Below are positions 31,729 through 40,603 of a DNA stretch of 64,000 nucleotides, in pieces. Positions within the stretch are counted from its first letter, which is position 1, and every line of letters begins with the position of its first letter. Position numbers and translations under genes: made by a program. The stretch is from Streptomyces aureoverticillatus (GTDB lineage Bacteria; Actinomycetota; Actinomycetes; Streptomycetales; Streptomycetaceae), in the NCBI RefSeq assembly GCF_014649395.1, contig NZ_BMSY01000009.1, positions 124,001 through 188,000 on the forward strand. Reading direction: 5' to 3'. A model generated the notes under the pieces. The model ran no database searches. It saw only the letters and a list, made by a program, of their open reading frames with translations, and was not told the origin of the DNA.

Positions 31729-32241
31729 ATGCGTACTACTCAGATATCTCTCCGCTCCGGACTGGCCGTCGCCGCCGTCGCGCTTCCGCTGGCACTGGCC
31801 GCCCCCTCGGCGGTCGCGGCATCGGGGATCACCGTGACCGCCAGTGGCTCGACCGTGACGGTCACCACGACCGCGTGCCCCAACGGGGGCAAGGGGTCGC
31901 TGATGAGCGGCGGCAACGCCAGCTTCGCCTCGGGGCGGCAGGTGCAGCTCACCGGCACCACCGCCTCCTGGCAGAACGTCAGTCCCGGCACCCACACGGT
32001 GGCGGTGATCTGCACGGACGGTTCGGCGGCGGGTTCGCAGACCGTCACGGTCGGCGGCGCGACACCCACGGCCTCGTCGACGACGGCACCCGCGCGCGGT
32101 GTGCGCGGTGGCTTCGGCGGCGCGGTCGAGGACTACGGCACGACCACGTTGGTCGCGGGCGGGGCCCTGGTGGCCGTGGCCGTGGCCGGCGGCACGTGGT
32201 TCGTGCGCCGTCGCACCCTGCGCGTCCGCGGCCGGTTCTGA
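31729..32241 (+). CDS. Secreted, C-terminally membrane-anchored protein of unknown function
   Basis: A 170-residue protein with a signal peptide (SGLAVAAVALPLALAAPSAVA, cut near residue 31). A small beta-rich extracellular domain follows with two cysteines (TTTACPNGG and AVICTDGS), then a Thr/Ser/Ala linker. A C-terminal hydrophobic helix (TTTLVAGGALVAVAVAGGTW) ends in an Arg-rich tail. No LPxTG sortase signal is seen. The layout is common among Streptomyces surface proteins. GGAGGG precedes the ATG, and two strong hairpins follow the gene. Upstream 31518-31728 is non-coding. Confidence 0.85.
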   Translation: MRTTQISLRSGLAVAAVALPLALAAPSAVAASGITVTASGSTVTVTTTACPNGGKGSLMSGGNASFASGRQVQLTGTTASWQNVSPGTHTVAVICTDGSAAGSQTVTVGGATPTASSTTAPARGVRGGFGGAVEDYGTTTLVAGGALVAVAVAGGTWFVRRRTLRVRGRF

Positions 32242-32256
32242 CCCGTTCTCCCCCAC

Positions 32257-32306
32257 GACCGGGCCGCACGGCCCGGTCCCGCTCCGGCCGGGCTCACGCC
32301 CGGCCG
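32257..32306 (+). terminator. Two tandem G+C-rich hairpins (bidirectional-type terminator)
   Basis: First stem GACCGGGCCG/CGGCCCGGTC (32257-32266 and 32269-32278). Second stem CGGCCGGGC/GCCCGGCCG with a 4-nt loop (32285-32293 and 32298-32306). They lie 16 and 44 bp past the stop of the secreted protein gene. No U-tract follows, as is usual in Streptomyces. Confidence 0.65.
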
Positions 32307-32461
32307 CCTACCGGCCCGCGTCCGGCCCCGGCACATCCACCGGGTCCGGACCCGGGCCTTCACACGTCCTGCCGCACCACGCTCGCCCCGGGGGGCTCCG
32401 CCCTCTTGTCCCCCTCCCCGTCCCGTCCTACGGTCCTCCCAGCCGACGGGGAGGGACCTCC

Positions 32462-33214
32462 ATGCCACGACCGCTCAGCGTTCAGCTCTACTCCGTACGT
32501 GACCAACTCGCCGCCGACCGCGCGGGGACGCTGGCCCGGCTCGCGGAGATGGGGTACGGCGCGGTGGAGGCGTTCGACGTCACCGCGGACGCCGAGGGGC
32601 TGCGGCGCGTCGTCGACGACCTCGGCCTCACGGTCTCCGGGGCGCACGTCGTGCAGGTGCTCACCGGCGCGCCGGGGCCCGTGCTCGACGCGGTCGCCGC
32701 GCTCGGCACCTCGCTGGCGATCGTCCCGGCCGGCTTCCCGCACGAGGACTTCACCTCGTACGACGGCCTCGGCCGGGTGGCGGACCGCATCAACTCCCTT
32801 GCGCGGGAGGCCGATCGGCACGGGCTGCGGCTCGGCTACCACAACCACTGGTGGGAGATCGAGCCGCGGCTGGAGAGCCACGGCGGCCGGCACGCGCTCG
32901 AGGTGCTCGCGGACCTCCTCGACCCCGCGGTGTTCCTGGAGGTCGACACGTACTGGGCGGCCGTCGGCGGCGCCGACGTGCCCGCGCTGCTCGACCGCCT
33001 CGGCGCCCGTGTGGAGGCGTTGCATCTGAAGGACGGGCCGGGCACGAAGGACGATCCGAACGTGGCGGTCGGCGGGGGCACCATGCCCGTGCCGGAGGTG
33101 CTCGCGGCCGCGCCCACCGCCTGGCGGGTGGTCGAGTTCGACGCGTGCGCGGGCGATCTGCTCGGCGAGCTCGCGGCCAGCCGCACCTACGTCAGCGCCC
33201 TGGACGCGGCGTGA
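32462..33214 (+). CDS. Sugar phosphate isomerase/epimerase family protein (xylose isomerase-like TIM barrel)
   Basis: A 250-residue TIM barrel of the AP endonuclease family 2 type. It starts LSVQLYSVRDQLAADRAGTL and shows the metal-site segments GYHNHWWEIE, FLEVDTYWAAVGG and VEALHLKDGPG. It probably isomerises or epimerises a sugar or inositol derivative. GGGAGG precedes the ATG. Its stop overlaps the GTG of the Gfo/Idh/MocA gene (GTGA), so the two work together, as in many inositol or sugar-oxidation pathways. Confidence 0.9.
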   Translation: MPRPLSVQLYSVRDQLAADRAGTLARLAEMGYGAVEAFDVTADAEGLRRVVDDLGLTVSGAHVVQVLTGAPGPVLDAVAALGTSLAIVPAGFPHEDFTSYDGLGRVADRINSLAREADRHGLRLGYHNHWWEIEPRLESHGGRHALEVLADLLDPAVFLEVDTYWAAVGGADVPALLDRLGARVEALHLKDGPGTKDDPNVAVGGGTMPVPEVLAAAPTAWRVVEFDACAGDLLGELAASRTYVSALDAA

Positions 33215-34374
33215 CCGCGGGCCCGGTGGGCGTCGCCGTCATCGGCGCGGGCGTCATCAGCGCCGAGTACCTGCGCACGCTGAGCACCTTCCCCGACATC
33301 CGCCTCGTGGCCGTCGCCGACATCGCCCCGGAGCGGGCGGCCGCGGCGGCCCGCGCCCACGGCATACCGCTCGCCGGCGACGTACCCGCGGTCCTGGACG
33401 AGCCGGACGTGGAGCTGGTCGTCAACCTGACCGTGCCCGCAGCCCACGCGCAGGTCGCGGCCGCCGCGCTGCGGGCGGGCAAGCACGTGTACGGCGAGAA
33501 GCCGCTCACGCCGACGCCCAACGAGGCGGAGAGACTCGTCGCCGAGGCGTCCGAACGCGGGCTGCTGCTGGGCGGCGCGCCGGACACGTTCCTGGGCGCG
33601 GGCCTGCAGTCGGCGATCCGGGCCGTCCGCGCGGGCCACATCGGCAGGCCGGTCGCGGCGACGACGGCGGTGCAGAGCCTCGGCCCCGAGTCCTGGCATC
33701 CGGACCCGGCGTTCTTCTACCAGCCGGGCGCGGGGCCGCTGTTCGACCTCGGCCCCTACTATCTGACGGCTCTGGTGGCGCTGTTCGGGAGCGTGGCGCG
33801 GGTGGCCGCGACGGCCGCGCGGGCCCGGGAGCACCGCACGGTGGCCACGGGCCCGAAGGCCGGGCAGTCGTTCCCCGTGGACGTGCCGACGCATGTCTCC
33901 GCGCTGCTCGAGTTCGCGTCGGACGCGAGCGCCAACTCGACGTTCAGTTTCGACAGTTCGCACCCCCGCATCCGCTTCGAGATCACCGGAACGGAGGGCA
34001 CGCTGGCCGTGCCGGACCCGAACACCTTCCGCGGCCCGCTGCGGCTGCGGGCCAACGGCAGCGACGAGTGGCGCGAGCTGCCCGTGCGCGGCCGGACGGA
34101 CGGCCGCGGCCTCGGTGTCCTCGACATGGCCCGCACGATCCGCGCGCAGGACAGCTCCGCCCGGATCCGGGACAAGGCCGCCATCGCCGACGGCCTGAGC
34201 ACTCACCGGGCCTCGGGCGCCCTGGCCTTCCACGTCCTCCAGACGATGACCGCGATCACGCAGTCCGCAGCCGTCGGGGCGTTCGTTCCGCTGCCCGCGC
34301 AGCTCGTGCCTCCGGCGCCGCTTCCCGAGGACTGGGATCCGACGGCGGCCACGCTGAGCGGTACTTCACCCTAG
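33211..34374 (+). CDS. Gfo/Idh/MocA family oxidoreductase
   Basis: A 387-residue NAD(P)-dependent sugar or inositol dehydrogenase. It has an N-terminal Rossmann fold (VGVAVIGAGVISAEYLRTLS), the conserved GKHVYGEKPLTPT with the catalytic Lys, GGAPDTFLGAG, and LFDLGPYYLTALVALFG in the C-terminal domain. The GTG start overlaps the upstream isomerase stop. The substrate is unknown. Its stop overlaps the convergent PadR gene by four bases within CCCTAGGG. No transporter genes accompany the pair. Confidence 0.92.
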   Translation: MTAGPVGVAVIGAGVISAEYLRTLSTFPDIRLVAVADIAPERAAAAARAHGIPLAGDVPAVLDEPDVELVVNLTVPAAHAQVAAAALRAGKHVYGEKPLTPTPNEAERLVAEASERGLLLGGAPDTFLGAGLQSAIRAVRAGHIGRPVAATTAVQSLGPESWHPDPAFFYQPGAGPLFDLGPYYLTALVALFGSVARVAATAARAREHRTVATGPKAGQSFPVDVPTHVSALLEFASDASANSTFSFDSSHPRIRFEITGTEGTLAVPDPNTFRGPLRLRANGSDEWRELPVRGRTDGRGLGVLDMARTIRAQDSSARIRDKAAIADGLSTHRASGALAFHVLQTMTAITQSAAVGAFVPLPAQLVPPAPLPEDWDPTAATLSGTSP

Positions 34375-34904
34375 GGTTCGGCCAGTTCCTCCAGTGTCCG
34401 CGTGAGCCACCGCGTCCAGAACGTCTCCAGGTCGATCCCGGCCCGCAGCACCACATGGCGCAGGCGGTCCTCGATCGCGTCCCGGCCCGGCGGGAAGTCC
34501 CGGCGCTCGATCTCCTCGTACTCCGCCAACTGCCGCTGGTGCAGGGCGAGATGGCGGCGCAGCTCGGCCTCGATGCCGTCCGTGCCGACGACGGCCGCGG
34601 CCCGCAGGCGCAGCAGCAGGGTGTCACGCAGCGGTTTGGGGTCCTGGCTCGCGGCCGTCCAGCGGGCCAGTTCGGCGCGGCCCGCGGGCAGCACCTCGTA
34701 GTCCTTCTTCTGCCCGCGGGTGGCCTGTGCGGCGGGGAGCGCGCGGATGAGCCCGTCGCGTTCCAGTTTTCCCAGCTCGCGGTAGATCTGCTGGTGCGTG
34801 GCCGACCAGAAGTAGCCGATCGACAGGTCGAACCGGCGCGTCAGCTCCAGACCCGAGGACGGCTTCTCGAGCAGGGCGGTGAGGATCGCGTGCGGGAGTG
34901 ACAT
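34371..34904 (-). CDS. PadR family transcriptional regulator
   Basis: A 177-residue PadR protein with an N-terminal winged helix (LPHAILTALLEKPSSGLELT, then HQQIYRELGKLERDGLI) and a C-terminal helical domain of the Vir_act_alpha_C kind (about 90-170: LAEYEEIERRDFP). It lies 37 bp downstream of fadH on the same strand and is probably co-transcribed with it. It is therefore a candidate for binding the palindrome at the fadH promoter. Confidence 0.9.
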   Translation of the reverse strand: MSLPHAILTALLEKPSSGLELTRRFDLSIGYFWSATHQQIYRELGKLERDGLIRALPAAQATRGQKKDYEVLPAGRAELARWTAASQDPKPLRDTLLLRLRAAAVVGTDGIEAELRRHLALHQRQLAEYEEIERRDFPPGRDAIEDRLRHVVLRAGIDLETFWTRWLTRTLEELAEP

Positions 34905-34941
34905 GACGGCATCCTAGGGACGGCCGCGCGGGCCCGGGTCG

Positions 34942-36972
34942 TCACAGCGCGGCGGCCAGCTCCGTGCCCTGCTTGATGGCGCGCTTGGCGTCCAGCTCGG
35001 CGGCCACGTCGGCGCCGCCGATGAGGTGCGCGTCGACTCCGGCGGCGATCAGCTCCTCGTAGAGGCCGCGCCGGGGCTCCTGGCCGGTGCAGAGGACGAC
35101 CGTGTCCACGGGGATGGTGCGCTTCTCGTCGCCGACGGTGATGTGCAGGCCTTCGTCGTCGATCCGGTCGTAGGTCGCGCCCTTGACCATGGTGACGCCG
35201 CGGTGGCGCAGTTCGGTGCGGTGGATCCAGCCGGTCGTCTTGCCGAGGCCCTGGCCGACCTTGGTCGTCTTGCGCTGCAGGAGGTGCACGGTGCGCGGCG
35301 GGGCAGGACGCACGGGCTCCGTCAGGCCGCCCCGGTCGCGGTAGTCCATGTCGACGCCCCACTGCTTGAAGTACGTCGCGGGGTCCAGGCTCGCCTTGTC
35401 GCCGCTGTCGGTCAGATACTCCGCGACGTCGAAGCCGATGCCGCCCGCGCCGACGACCGCGACGCGCTCGCCGACGGGCGCCCCGTCGCGCAGCACGTCC
35501 AGGTAGTTCACGACGCTCGGGTGGTCGATGCCGGGTATCTCGGGAGTGCGGGGCGTGACGCCGGTGGCGACGACCACCTCGTCATAGCCGGTGGCGGCGA
35601 GGTGCTCCGCGGTCACCCACGTGTTCAACCGCACGTCGACGCCGCGCAGTTCGAGCTGCGTACGGAAGTAGCGCAGCGTCTCGTCGAACTCCTCCTTGCC
35701 GGGGACCTTGCGGGCCATGTTGAGCTGGCCGCCGATCTCGGACGCGGCGTCGTACAGCGTCACGTCGTGGCCGCGCTCGGCGGCCGACACGGCGAGGGCG
35801 AGGCCGGCCGGGCCCGCGCCGACGACGCCGACGCGCTTCTTGCGGCGGGTCGGGGCGAGCACCAGCTCCGTCTCGTGGCAGGCGCGCGGGTTCACCAGGC
35901 AGGAGGTGATCTGCAGGCTGAAGGTGTGGTCGAGGCAGGCCTGGTTGCAGCCGATGCAGGTGTTGATGGCCTCGGACCGCTCGGCCCGTGCCTTGGCGAC
36001 GAAGTCGGGGTCGGCGAGCAGCGGGCGCGCGAGCGAGACCATGTCGGCGGCGCCGTCGGCGAGCAACTGCTCGGCGAGTTCGGGGGTGTTGATGCGGTTG
36101 GTCGTGACCAGCGGCACCGACACCTCGCCCATGACCTTCTTCGTCACGAAGGTGTACGCCCCGCGCGGCACCGATGTGGCGATGGTCGGGATGCGTGCCT
36201 CGTGCCAGCCGATGCCGGTGTTGATGATCGTGGCGCCGGCGGCCTCGATCTCCTTGGCGAGCTGGACGACCTCGGCGAGCGTGGAGCCGCCGGGGACCAG
36301 GTCGAGCATCGACAGGCGGTAGATGATGATGAAGTCCGGGCCGAGGCGTTCGCGGGTACGGCGGACGATCTCGACGGGGAAGCGGATGCGGTTCTCGTAA
36401 GCGCCGCCCCAGCGGTCGGTGCGGCGGTTGGTGGGCGCCGCGATGAACTCGTTGATGAGGTAGCCCTCGGAGCCCATGACCTCGACGCCGTCGTAGCCCG
36501 CGAGCCGGGCGAGCTCGGCCGCGCGCACGAAGTCCTCGATGGTCTGCTCGACCTCGTCGTCCTCCAGGGCGCGCGGCGGGAACGGGCTGATCGGCGCCTG
36601 GACCGCGCTCGGCGCGACGAGCCCCTCGTGGTAGGCGTACCGCCCGAAGTGCAGGATCTGCATCGCGATCCTGCCGCCCTCACGGTGCACCGCCGCGGTG
36701 ACCCCGGCGTGCTTCTCGGCCTCGGCCTCGGTGGTCAGCTTGGCGCCGCCGTCCCAGGGGCGACCGGCCTCGTTGGGCGCGATGCCGCCGGTGACGATGA
36801 GGCCGACGCCGCCGCGCGCCCGCGTCGCGTAGAACTCGGCCATCCGCTCGAAGCCGTCCGGCGCCTCCTCCAGGCCCACGTGCATCGAGCCCATCAGGAC
36901 CCGGTTGGGGAGGGTCGTGAAGCCCAGGTCGAGCGGCCTGAGCAGGTGCGGGTAGCGGCTCATGGAGCGCAT
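34942..36972 (-). CDS. fadH: NADPH-dependent 2,4-dienoyl-CoA reductase
   Basis: A 676-residue flavoenzyme with the full FadH layout. It has an N-terminal FMN-binding old-yellow-enzyme barrel (about 5-350), a 4Fe-4S site with Cys-x2-Cys-x3-Cys-x11-Cys spacing (near 345-365), then FAD- and NADPH-binding domains (RVGVVGAGPAGLALAVSAAE; RVAVVGAGGIGFDVAEYL). It reduces 2,4-dienoyl-CoA formed during degradation of polyunsaturated fatty acids. I chose ATG 36972 (AGAGGG eight bases before); ATG 36963 is second choice. The length matches the family. A promoter with an overlapping palindrome lies upstream, and a PadR gene follows. Confidence 0.96.
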   Translation of the reverse strand: MRSMSRYPHLLRPLDLGFTTLPNRVLMGSMHVGLEEAPDGFERMAEFYATRARGGVGLIVTGGIAPNEAGRPWDGGAKLTTEAEAEKHAGVTAAVHREGGRIAMQILHFGRYAYHEGLVAPSAVQAPISPFPPRALEDDEVEQTIEDFVRAAELARLAGYDGVEVMGSEGYLINEFIAAPTNRRTDRWGGAYENRIRFPVEIVRRTRERLGPDFIIIYRLSMLDLVPGGSTLAEVVQLAKEIEAAGATIINTGIGWHEARIPTIATSVPRGAYTFVTKKVMGEVSVPLVTTNRINTPELAEQLLADGAADMVSLARPLLADPDFVAKARAERSEAINTCIGCNQACLDHTFSLQITSCLVNPRACHETELVLAPTRRKKRVGVVGAGPAGLALAVSAAERGHDVTLYDAASEIGGQLNMARKVPGKEEFDETLRYFRTQLELRGVDVRLNTWVTAEHLAATGYDEVVVATGVTPRTPEIPGIDHPSVVNYLDVLRDGAPVGERVAVVGAGGIGFDVAEYLTDSGDKASLDPATYFKQWGVDMDYRDRGGLTEPVRPAPPRTVHLLQRKTTKVGQGLGKTTGWIHRTELRHRGVTMVKGATYDRIDDEGLHITVGDEKRTIPVDTVVLCTGQEPRRGLYEELIAAGVDAHLIGGADVAAELDAKRAIKQGTELAAAL

Positions 36973-37037
36973 CGGGGCGGCCCTCTTTCGTCCGTGCACG
37001 CCGGTCTTCGGCGTGGTCGGTGTCGTCGTCACCCCTA

Positions 37038-37079
37038 GTTGTAGGGCAGCTCCCGCCGTTATGCAACAAGTTGCACAAC
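37038..37079 (-). promoter_or_regulatory. fadH promoter with overlapping palindromic operator
   Basis: On the minus strand TTGCAT (37066-37061), 17 bp and TACAAC (37043-37038) form a near-consensus housekeeping promoter. The -35 sits inside an inverted repeat (37058-37079), GTTATGCAAC-AA-GTTGCACAAC, matched at 9 of 10 arm positions. Repressor binding there would block the promoter. Confidence 0.65.
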
Positions 37080-37117
37080 GGACGGGACGCACCTCACACC
37101 GACCCCTCGTGGCGGTC

Positions 37118-37786
37118 TCAGAGGCCGAGGATCTCCACCACTCCGGCGAGGGATGTGACCTCGTAGGCGTGGTAGAAGGGCGCCGACGGCTCGTTGCCCC
37201 TGTTGACGTAGACCGTGTCCCGTACGCCGAGATCGGTGGCCGACTGCAGGTCGTAGCGCGGGCTGGACGACACGTGCATCGTCTCCTCCGGGCGGCAGCC
37301 CAGCTGCTCGTACATGAACTCGAATGCGCGCAGCCTCGGCTTGTAGGCCCGCGACATCTCCGCCGTGTACACCGCGTGGAACGGCGCGCCGAGCTTCGCG
37401 ACGTTCCGGGCGGCGTGACTGTCCGCGGCGTTGGAGACGATGACGAGCGGGTAGTGCTCGGCGAGCTTCGCGAGCGGCTCCGGGACGTCGGGGTGGGGTC
37501 CCCATTCCGGGATCGCCGCGAAGATCCGGGCGGGGTCGCCGGGACGGAACGCCACTCCGGTGCTCACGCAGGCCCGCTCGAAGGCCCGGGAGATCACCTC
37601 GTCGTAGGGCCGCCAGTCACCCATCGCCTCGTCGAGCTGGTAGCAGCCGAACCGGTGGAGGAAGGCGTCCAGCTTCTCCGGCGGGGCCACGTCCTCGATC
37701 GCCTCTCTGGCCGCGGCACCGATGGCGAAGTCCGTCAGGGTTCCGTACATGTCGAAGGTGATGAACCGGGGATCGGGACGGCTCAA
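37118..37786 (-). CDS. Haloacid dehalogenase type II
   Basis: A 222-residue HAD protein. The nucleophile Asp is in FITFDMYGTLTDF, motif II in VIVSNAAD, and the conserved Lys and later motif in MSRAYKPRLRAFEFMYEQLG and SSPRYDLQSATDLG. It matches L-2-haloacid dehalogenases but many members act on other substrates. No ATG or GTG fits; I chose the TTG at 37786 because GAGGAG precedes it and the length then equals the family norm. The open frame extends further upstream without homology. Confidence 0.85.
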   Translation of the reverse strand: MSRPDPRFITFDMYGTLTDFAIGAAAREAIEDVAPPEKLDAFLHRFGCYQLDEAMGDWRPYDEVISRAFERACVSTGVAFRPGDPARIFAAIPEWGPHPDVPEPLAKLAEHYPLVIVSNAADSHAARNVAKLGAPFHAVYTAEMSRAYKPRLRAFEFMYEQLGCRPEETMHVSSSPRYDLQSATDLGVRDTVYVNRGNEPSAPFYHAYEVTSLAGVVEILGL

Positions 37787-37939
37787 CGGGCTCTCCTCGC
37801 GGATGGTGGGTCTTCGACGACCGTCGCGGCGCGAGCGGCCGCCGCAGCGCGTCCGGTCGGCGCCGCTTCTGCGCCAACCGCCCTGCCCCCACTGGTCATT
37901 CCCGTCCCCGGGCACCGGCAGCGCCGCGCAGGCGACGGC

Positions 37940-38392
37940 TCACAGCGGCAGCGACCGCTCCTGCACCACGTGCTTCATCACGAGCGTCGAGCTGAGGCGC
38001 TGCACGCCCGGCAGCGTCGCCAGCTCCTCGTCGTACAGCCGCTGGAAGGCGCGCAGGTCCTTGCTGACGATCCGCAGCAGATAGTCGGGGTCTCCGAAGA
38101 GGCGCTGCGCCTGTACGACGTTGGGGATGTCGGCGACCGCCGCCTCGAAGGCGGCGACCGTGTCCCGGTCCTCCTGGCGCATGGTGACGAAGACGAGGGA
38201 CTCGAAGGTCAGGCCGACGGCCTCGGGGTCCACCACCGCCCGGTAGCCGCGCACCGCCCCGCGGCGTTCGAGCTCGCGGAGTCTGCGGTGGCACGGGGAG
38301 AGGCTCAGGCGCACCCGCGCGGCCAGTTCGGTGACGGTCAGACGGCCGTCGTTCTGCAGCTCGGCAAGGATCTGCCGGTCGACTCTGTCCAT
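37940..38392 (-). CDS. Lrp/AsnC family transcriptional regulator
   Basis: A 150-residue protein with the N-terminal AsnC helix-turn-helix (MDRVDRQILAELQNDGRLTV, then RVRLSLSPCHRRLRELERRG) and a C-terminal RAM/ligand domain (about 65-145: VVQAQRLFGDPDYLLRIVSK). It is divergent from a LysE-type amino acid exporter across about 110 bp, so it probably activates that gene when an amino acid accumulates. ATG 38392 matches the family start; the upstream extension is not conserved. Confidence 0.93.
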   Translation of the reverse strand: MDRVDRQILAELQNDGRLTVTELAARVRLSLSPCHRRLRELERRGAVRGYRAVVDPEAVGLTFESLVFVTMRQEDRDTVAAFEAAVADIPNVVQAQRLFGDPDYLLRIVSKDLRAFQRLYDEELATLPGVQRLSSTLVMKHVVQERSLPL

Positions 38393-38502
38393 GGGGAAGA
38401 TTCTTCCACGAACACGCCCTGACCAGGCAAAGCTCAGGAACACCTTTGGGCAGATCGGAACTAACCTCCCACATGCGACCACTCAGGGAGGGAGAAACAT
38501 CC

Positions 38503-39141
38503 ATGGCCGTCAGCTCCATCACCGCCTTCTGGGCGGTGTCCGTCCTGCTCATCCTGGTTCCGGGGGCGGACTGGGCGTACGCGATATCGGCGGGGCTGCG
38601 GGACCGCTCGGTGGCGCCGGCCGTCGGGGGGCTGCTGCTCGGGTACGTCGGCCTCACCGTCGTGGTCGCGGCGGGCGTCGCGGCCGTCGTCGCCGACCAT
38701 CCGGCCGTGCTCGCCTCGCTGACGCTGTTGGGTGCGATGTATCTGATCTGGCTGGGCGCGACGACGCTGGCGCGGCCGAGCACGCCGGAGGCGGCGGAGC
38801 AGGGGGCGGCGGGGGCTTCGGCGGACGCGCCCGCGGCCCGGCGCTCCCGGGTCCTCCAGGGCGCCGGGATCAGCGGCCTCAACCCGAAGGCGCTGCTGCT
38901 CTTCCTCGCCCTGCTCCCCCAGTTCACCCAGCCCGGCGCCGGCTGGCCGCTGGCCCTGCAGATCAGCACCCTGGGCCTGGTCCACATCCTGAGCTGCGGT
39001 GCCATCTACTTGTGCGTGGGCATCCTCGCCCGTACCGTCCTGCGGGCCCGCCCGGCGGCGGCACGCGCCGTCACCCGGGTCTCGGGGGCCGCGATGATCG
39101 TGATCGGGGTGGTCCTGGTGGTCGAGCAGCTGGCCGCCTGA
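38503..39141 (+). CDS. LysE family amino acid exporter
   Basis: A 212-residue membrane protein with about six hydrophobic segments and the LysE/RhtB pattern: an N-terminal SVLLILVPGADWAYAISAGL, GAMYLIWLGATTLARP and the central GISGLNPKALLLFLALLPQF. It exports amino acids across the membrane. A short acidic Ala-rich loop follows the third segment. GGGAGG precedes ATG 38503. It is paired with the divergent Lrp regulator. Confidence 0.93.
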   Translation: MAVSSITAFWAVSVLLILVPGADWAYAISAGLRDRSVAPAVGGLLLGYVGLTVVVAAGVAAVVADHPAVLASLTLLGAMYLIWLGATTLARPSTPEAAEQGAAGASADAPAARRSRVLQGAGISGLNPKALLLFLALLPQFTQPGAGWPLALQISTLGLVHILSCGAIYLCVGILARTVLRARPAAARAVTRVSGAAMIVIGVVLVVEQLAA

Positions 39142-39276
39142 GCCGCCGGAACGCCGCGTCCGAAATCCGCCAGCCGTCCGCGCGCACGCGCACCAGACTG
39201 GTCACTGTCACCACCGGGCACCACGCCCCGGACCAGGACAGATGTACCAGGACAACCAGGAGAGGGGACAGGCGCG

Positions 39277-39774
39277 ATGACCGTCTACACGACGTTCGAC
39301 AGCCCGCTGGGCGAGCTGCTGCTCGTGGGCGAGGCGTCGGACACGGCCACCGGCGGGACGGCGCTCGCCTCGCTGTCGGTGCCGGGCCAGAAGGGCGGCG
39401 CGGCCGTCCAGAACGGCTGGGTGCGCGACGACGAGGCGTTCACGGCGATCACCGGCCAGCTCCGCGCGTACTTCGCGGGGACGCTGACGGACTTCGACAT
39501 CGAGTACGCCGCCGGGCCGGGCACCGAGTTCCAGCGCAAGGTGTGGGACGCCCTGGACTCCGTGCCCTACGGCACCACGACGACGTACGGAAGGCTCGCG
39601 GCGGAACTCGGCCTGTCCCGCGCGGCCGTCCGCGCCCTGGGCACGGCCATCGGCCGCAACCCGGTCCTCGTCGTACGCCCCTGCCACCGCGTCATCGGCG
39701 CGGACGGCTCGCTCACCGGTTACGCGGGCGGCCTGGAGCGGAAGCAGCGGCTGCTGGACCTGGAGGCGGCGTGA
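39277..39774 (+). CDS. ogt: Methylated-DNA--protein-cysteine methyltransferase
   Basis: A 165-residue suicide repair protein that removes alkyl groups from O6-alkylguanine. The acceptor Cys136 lies in VVRPCHRVIGADGSLTGYAG. The helix-turn-helix region (VPYGTTTTYGRLAAELGLSR) and the FQRKVWDAL segment that begins the C-terminal domain are clear. Its stop overlaps the GTG of the Oxygenase-NA gene, so the two repair functions are translationally coupled. GAGAGG is upstream of the ATG. Confidence 0.95.
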   Translation: MTVYTTFDSPLGELLLVGEASDTATGGTALASLSVPGQKGGAAVQNGWVRDDEAFTAITGQLRAYFAGTLTDFDIEYAAGPGTEFQRKVWDALDSVPYGTTTTYGRLAAELGLSRAAVRALGTAIGRNPVLVVRPCHRVIGADGSLTGYAGGLERKQRLLDLEAA

Positions 39775-40559
39775 CGGTGCGTGGCGGCGGGGGTGCCGCA
39801 GGGGCTCGTCGGGGCGGGGGCGGCACGCGCACCGCACCCGCCCCCGCCCCCGCGGCCGGGCCCCACGCCAGGGTCGCCGCCGCGGACTGGCCGGCGCTCG
39901 CCACCGAACTCGACGACCACGGGTGCGCCCTCACTCCCCCGCTGCTCGACCCCGCCGAGTGCCGCGAGATCGCCGCCCTCTACGACGACACCGCCCGCTT
40001 CCGGTCGACCGTCGACATGGCCCGGCACCGCTTCGGCTCCGGCGAGTACCGGTACTTCAGCCACGAACTGCCGCGCCCCGTCGCCGAGTTGCGGGCCGCC
40101 CTCTACCCGAAGCTGCTGCCCGTCGCCCGTGACTGGGCCGCCCGCCTGGGCCGCCCCGCTCCCTGGCCGGACACACTGGACGCCTGGATCGACCAGTGCC
40201 ATGCGGCAGGCCAGTCCAAGTCGTCGCAGATCCTGCTGCGGTACGAGAGCGGCGACTGGAACGCGCTGCACCGCGACCTGTTCGGCGACCTCGTCTTCCC
40301 GCTCCAGGTCGTCATCGGCCTCGACGTCCACGGCACCGACTACACCGGCGGCGAGTTCCTGCTGGTCGAACAGCGGCCACGGGCTCAATCGCGGGGCACG
40401 GTCACGGCGCTGCCGCAGGGACACGGCCTGGTCTTCACCACCCGCGACCGCCCGGTCCGCTCTAGCCGAGGCTGGTCGGCGGCGCCGGTGCGGCACGGTG
40501 TCAGCACGGTCCGCTCGGGGTTGCGGCGGTCGTTGGGGCTGGTGTTCCACGAGGCGTAG
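39771..40559 (+). CDS. 2OG-Fe(II) oxygenase of the Oxygenase-NA type (predicted alkyl-damage repair)
   Basis: A 262-residue protein starting at GTG in the ogt stop (GTGA). A low-complexity Gly/Ala/Pro N-terminal tail of about 33 residues precedes the domain. The iron ligands appear in NALHRDLFGDLVFPLQVV (His and Asp) and the distal His in APVRHGVSTVRSG. The family (PF09859) has been predicted to act on damaged nucleic acid; its activity is not well proven. Coupling to ogt, with alkB convergent next door, supports that prediction here. Confidence 0.85.
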   Translation: MTVRGGGGAAGARRGGGGTRTAPAPAPAAGPHARVAAADWPALATELDDHGCALTPPLLDPAECREIAALYDDTARFRSTVDMARHRFGSGEYRYFSHELPRPVAELRAALYPKLLPVARDWAARLGRPAPWPDTLDAWIDQCHAAGQSKSSQILLRYESGDWNALHRDLFGDLVFPLQVVIGLDVHGTDYTGGEFLLVEQRPRAQSRGTVTALPQGHGLVFTTRDRPVRSSRGWSAAPVRHGVSTVRSGLRRSLGLVFHEA

Positions 40560-40603
40560 GGCGCCGGCCCGGCGGCCATGTGCCGCCGCGCCCGCACCTC
40601 CCG

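Noticed and set aside
35026..37038. Plus-strand open frame of 670 codons
   Set aside because: Antisense to fadH, which has all its cofactor motifs.
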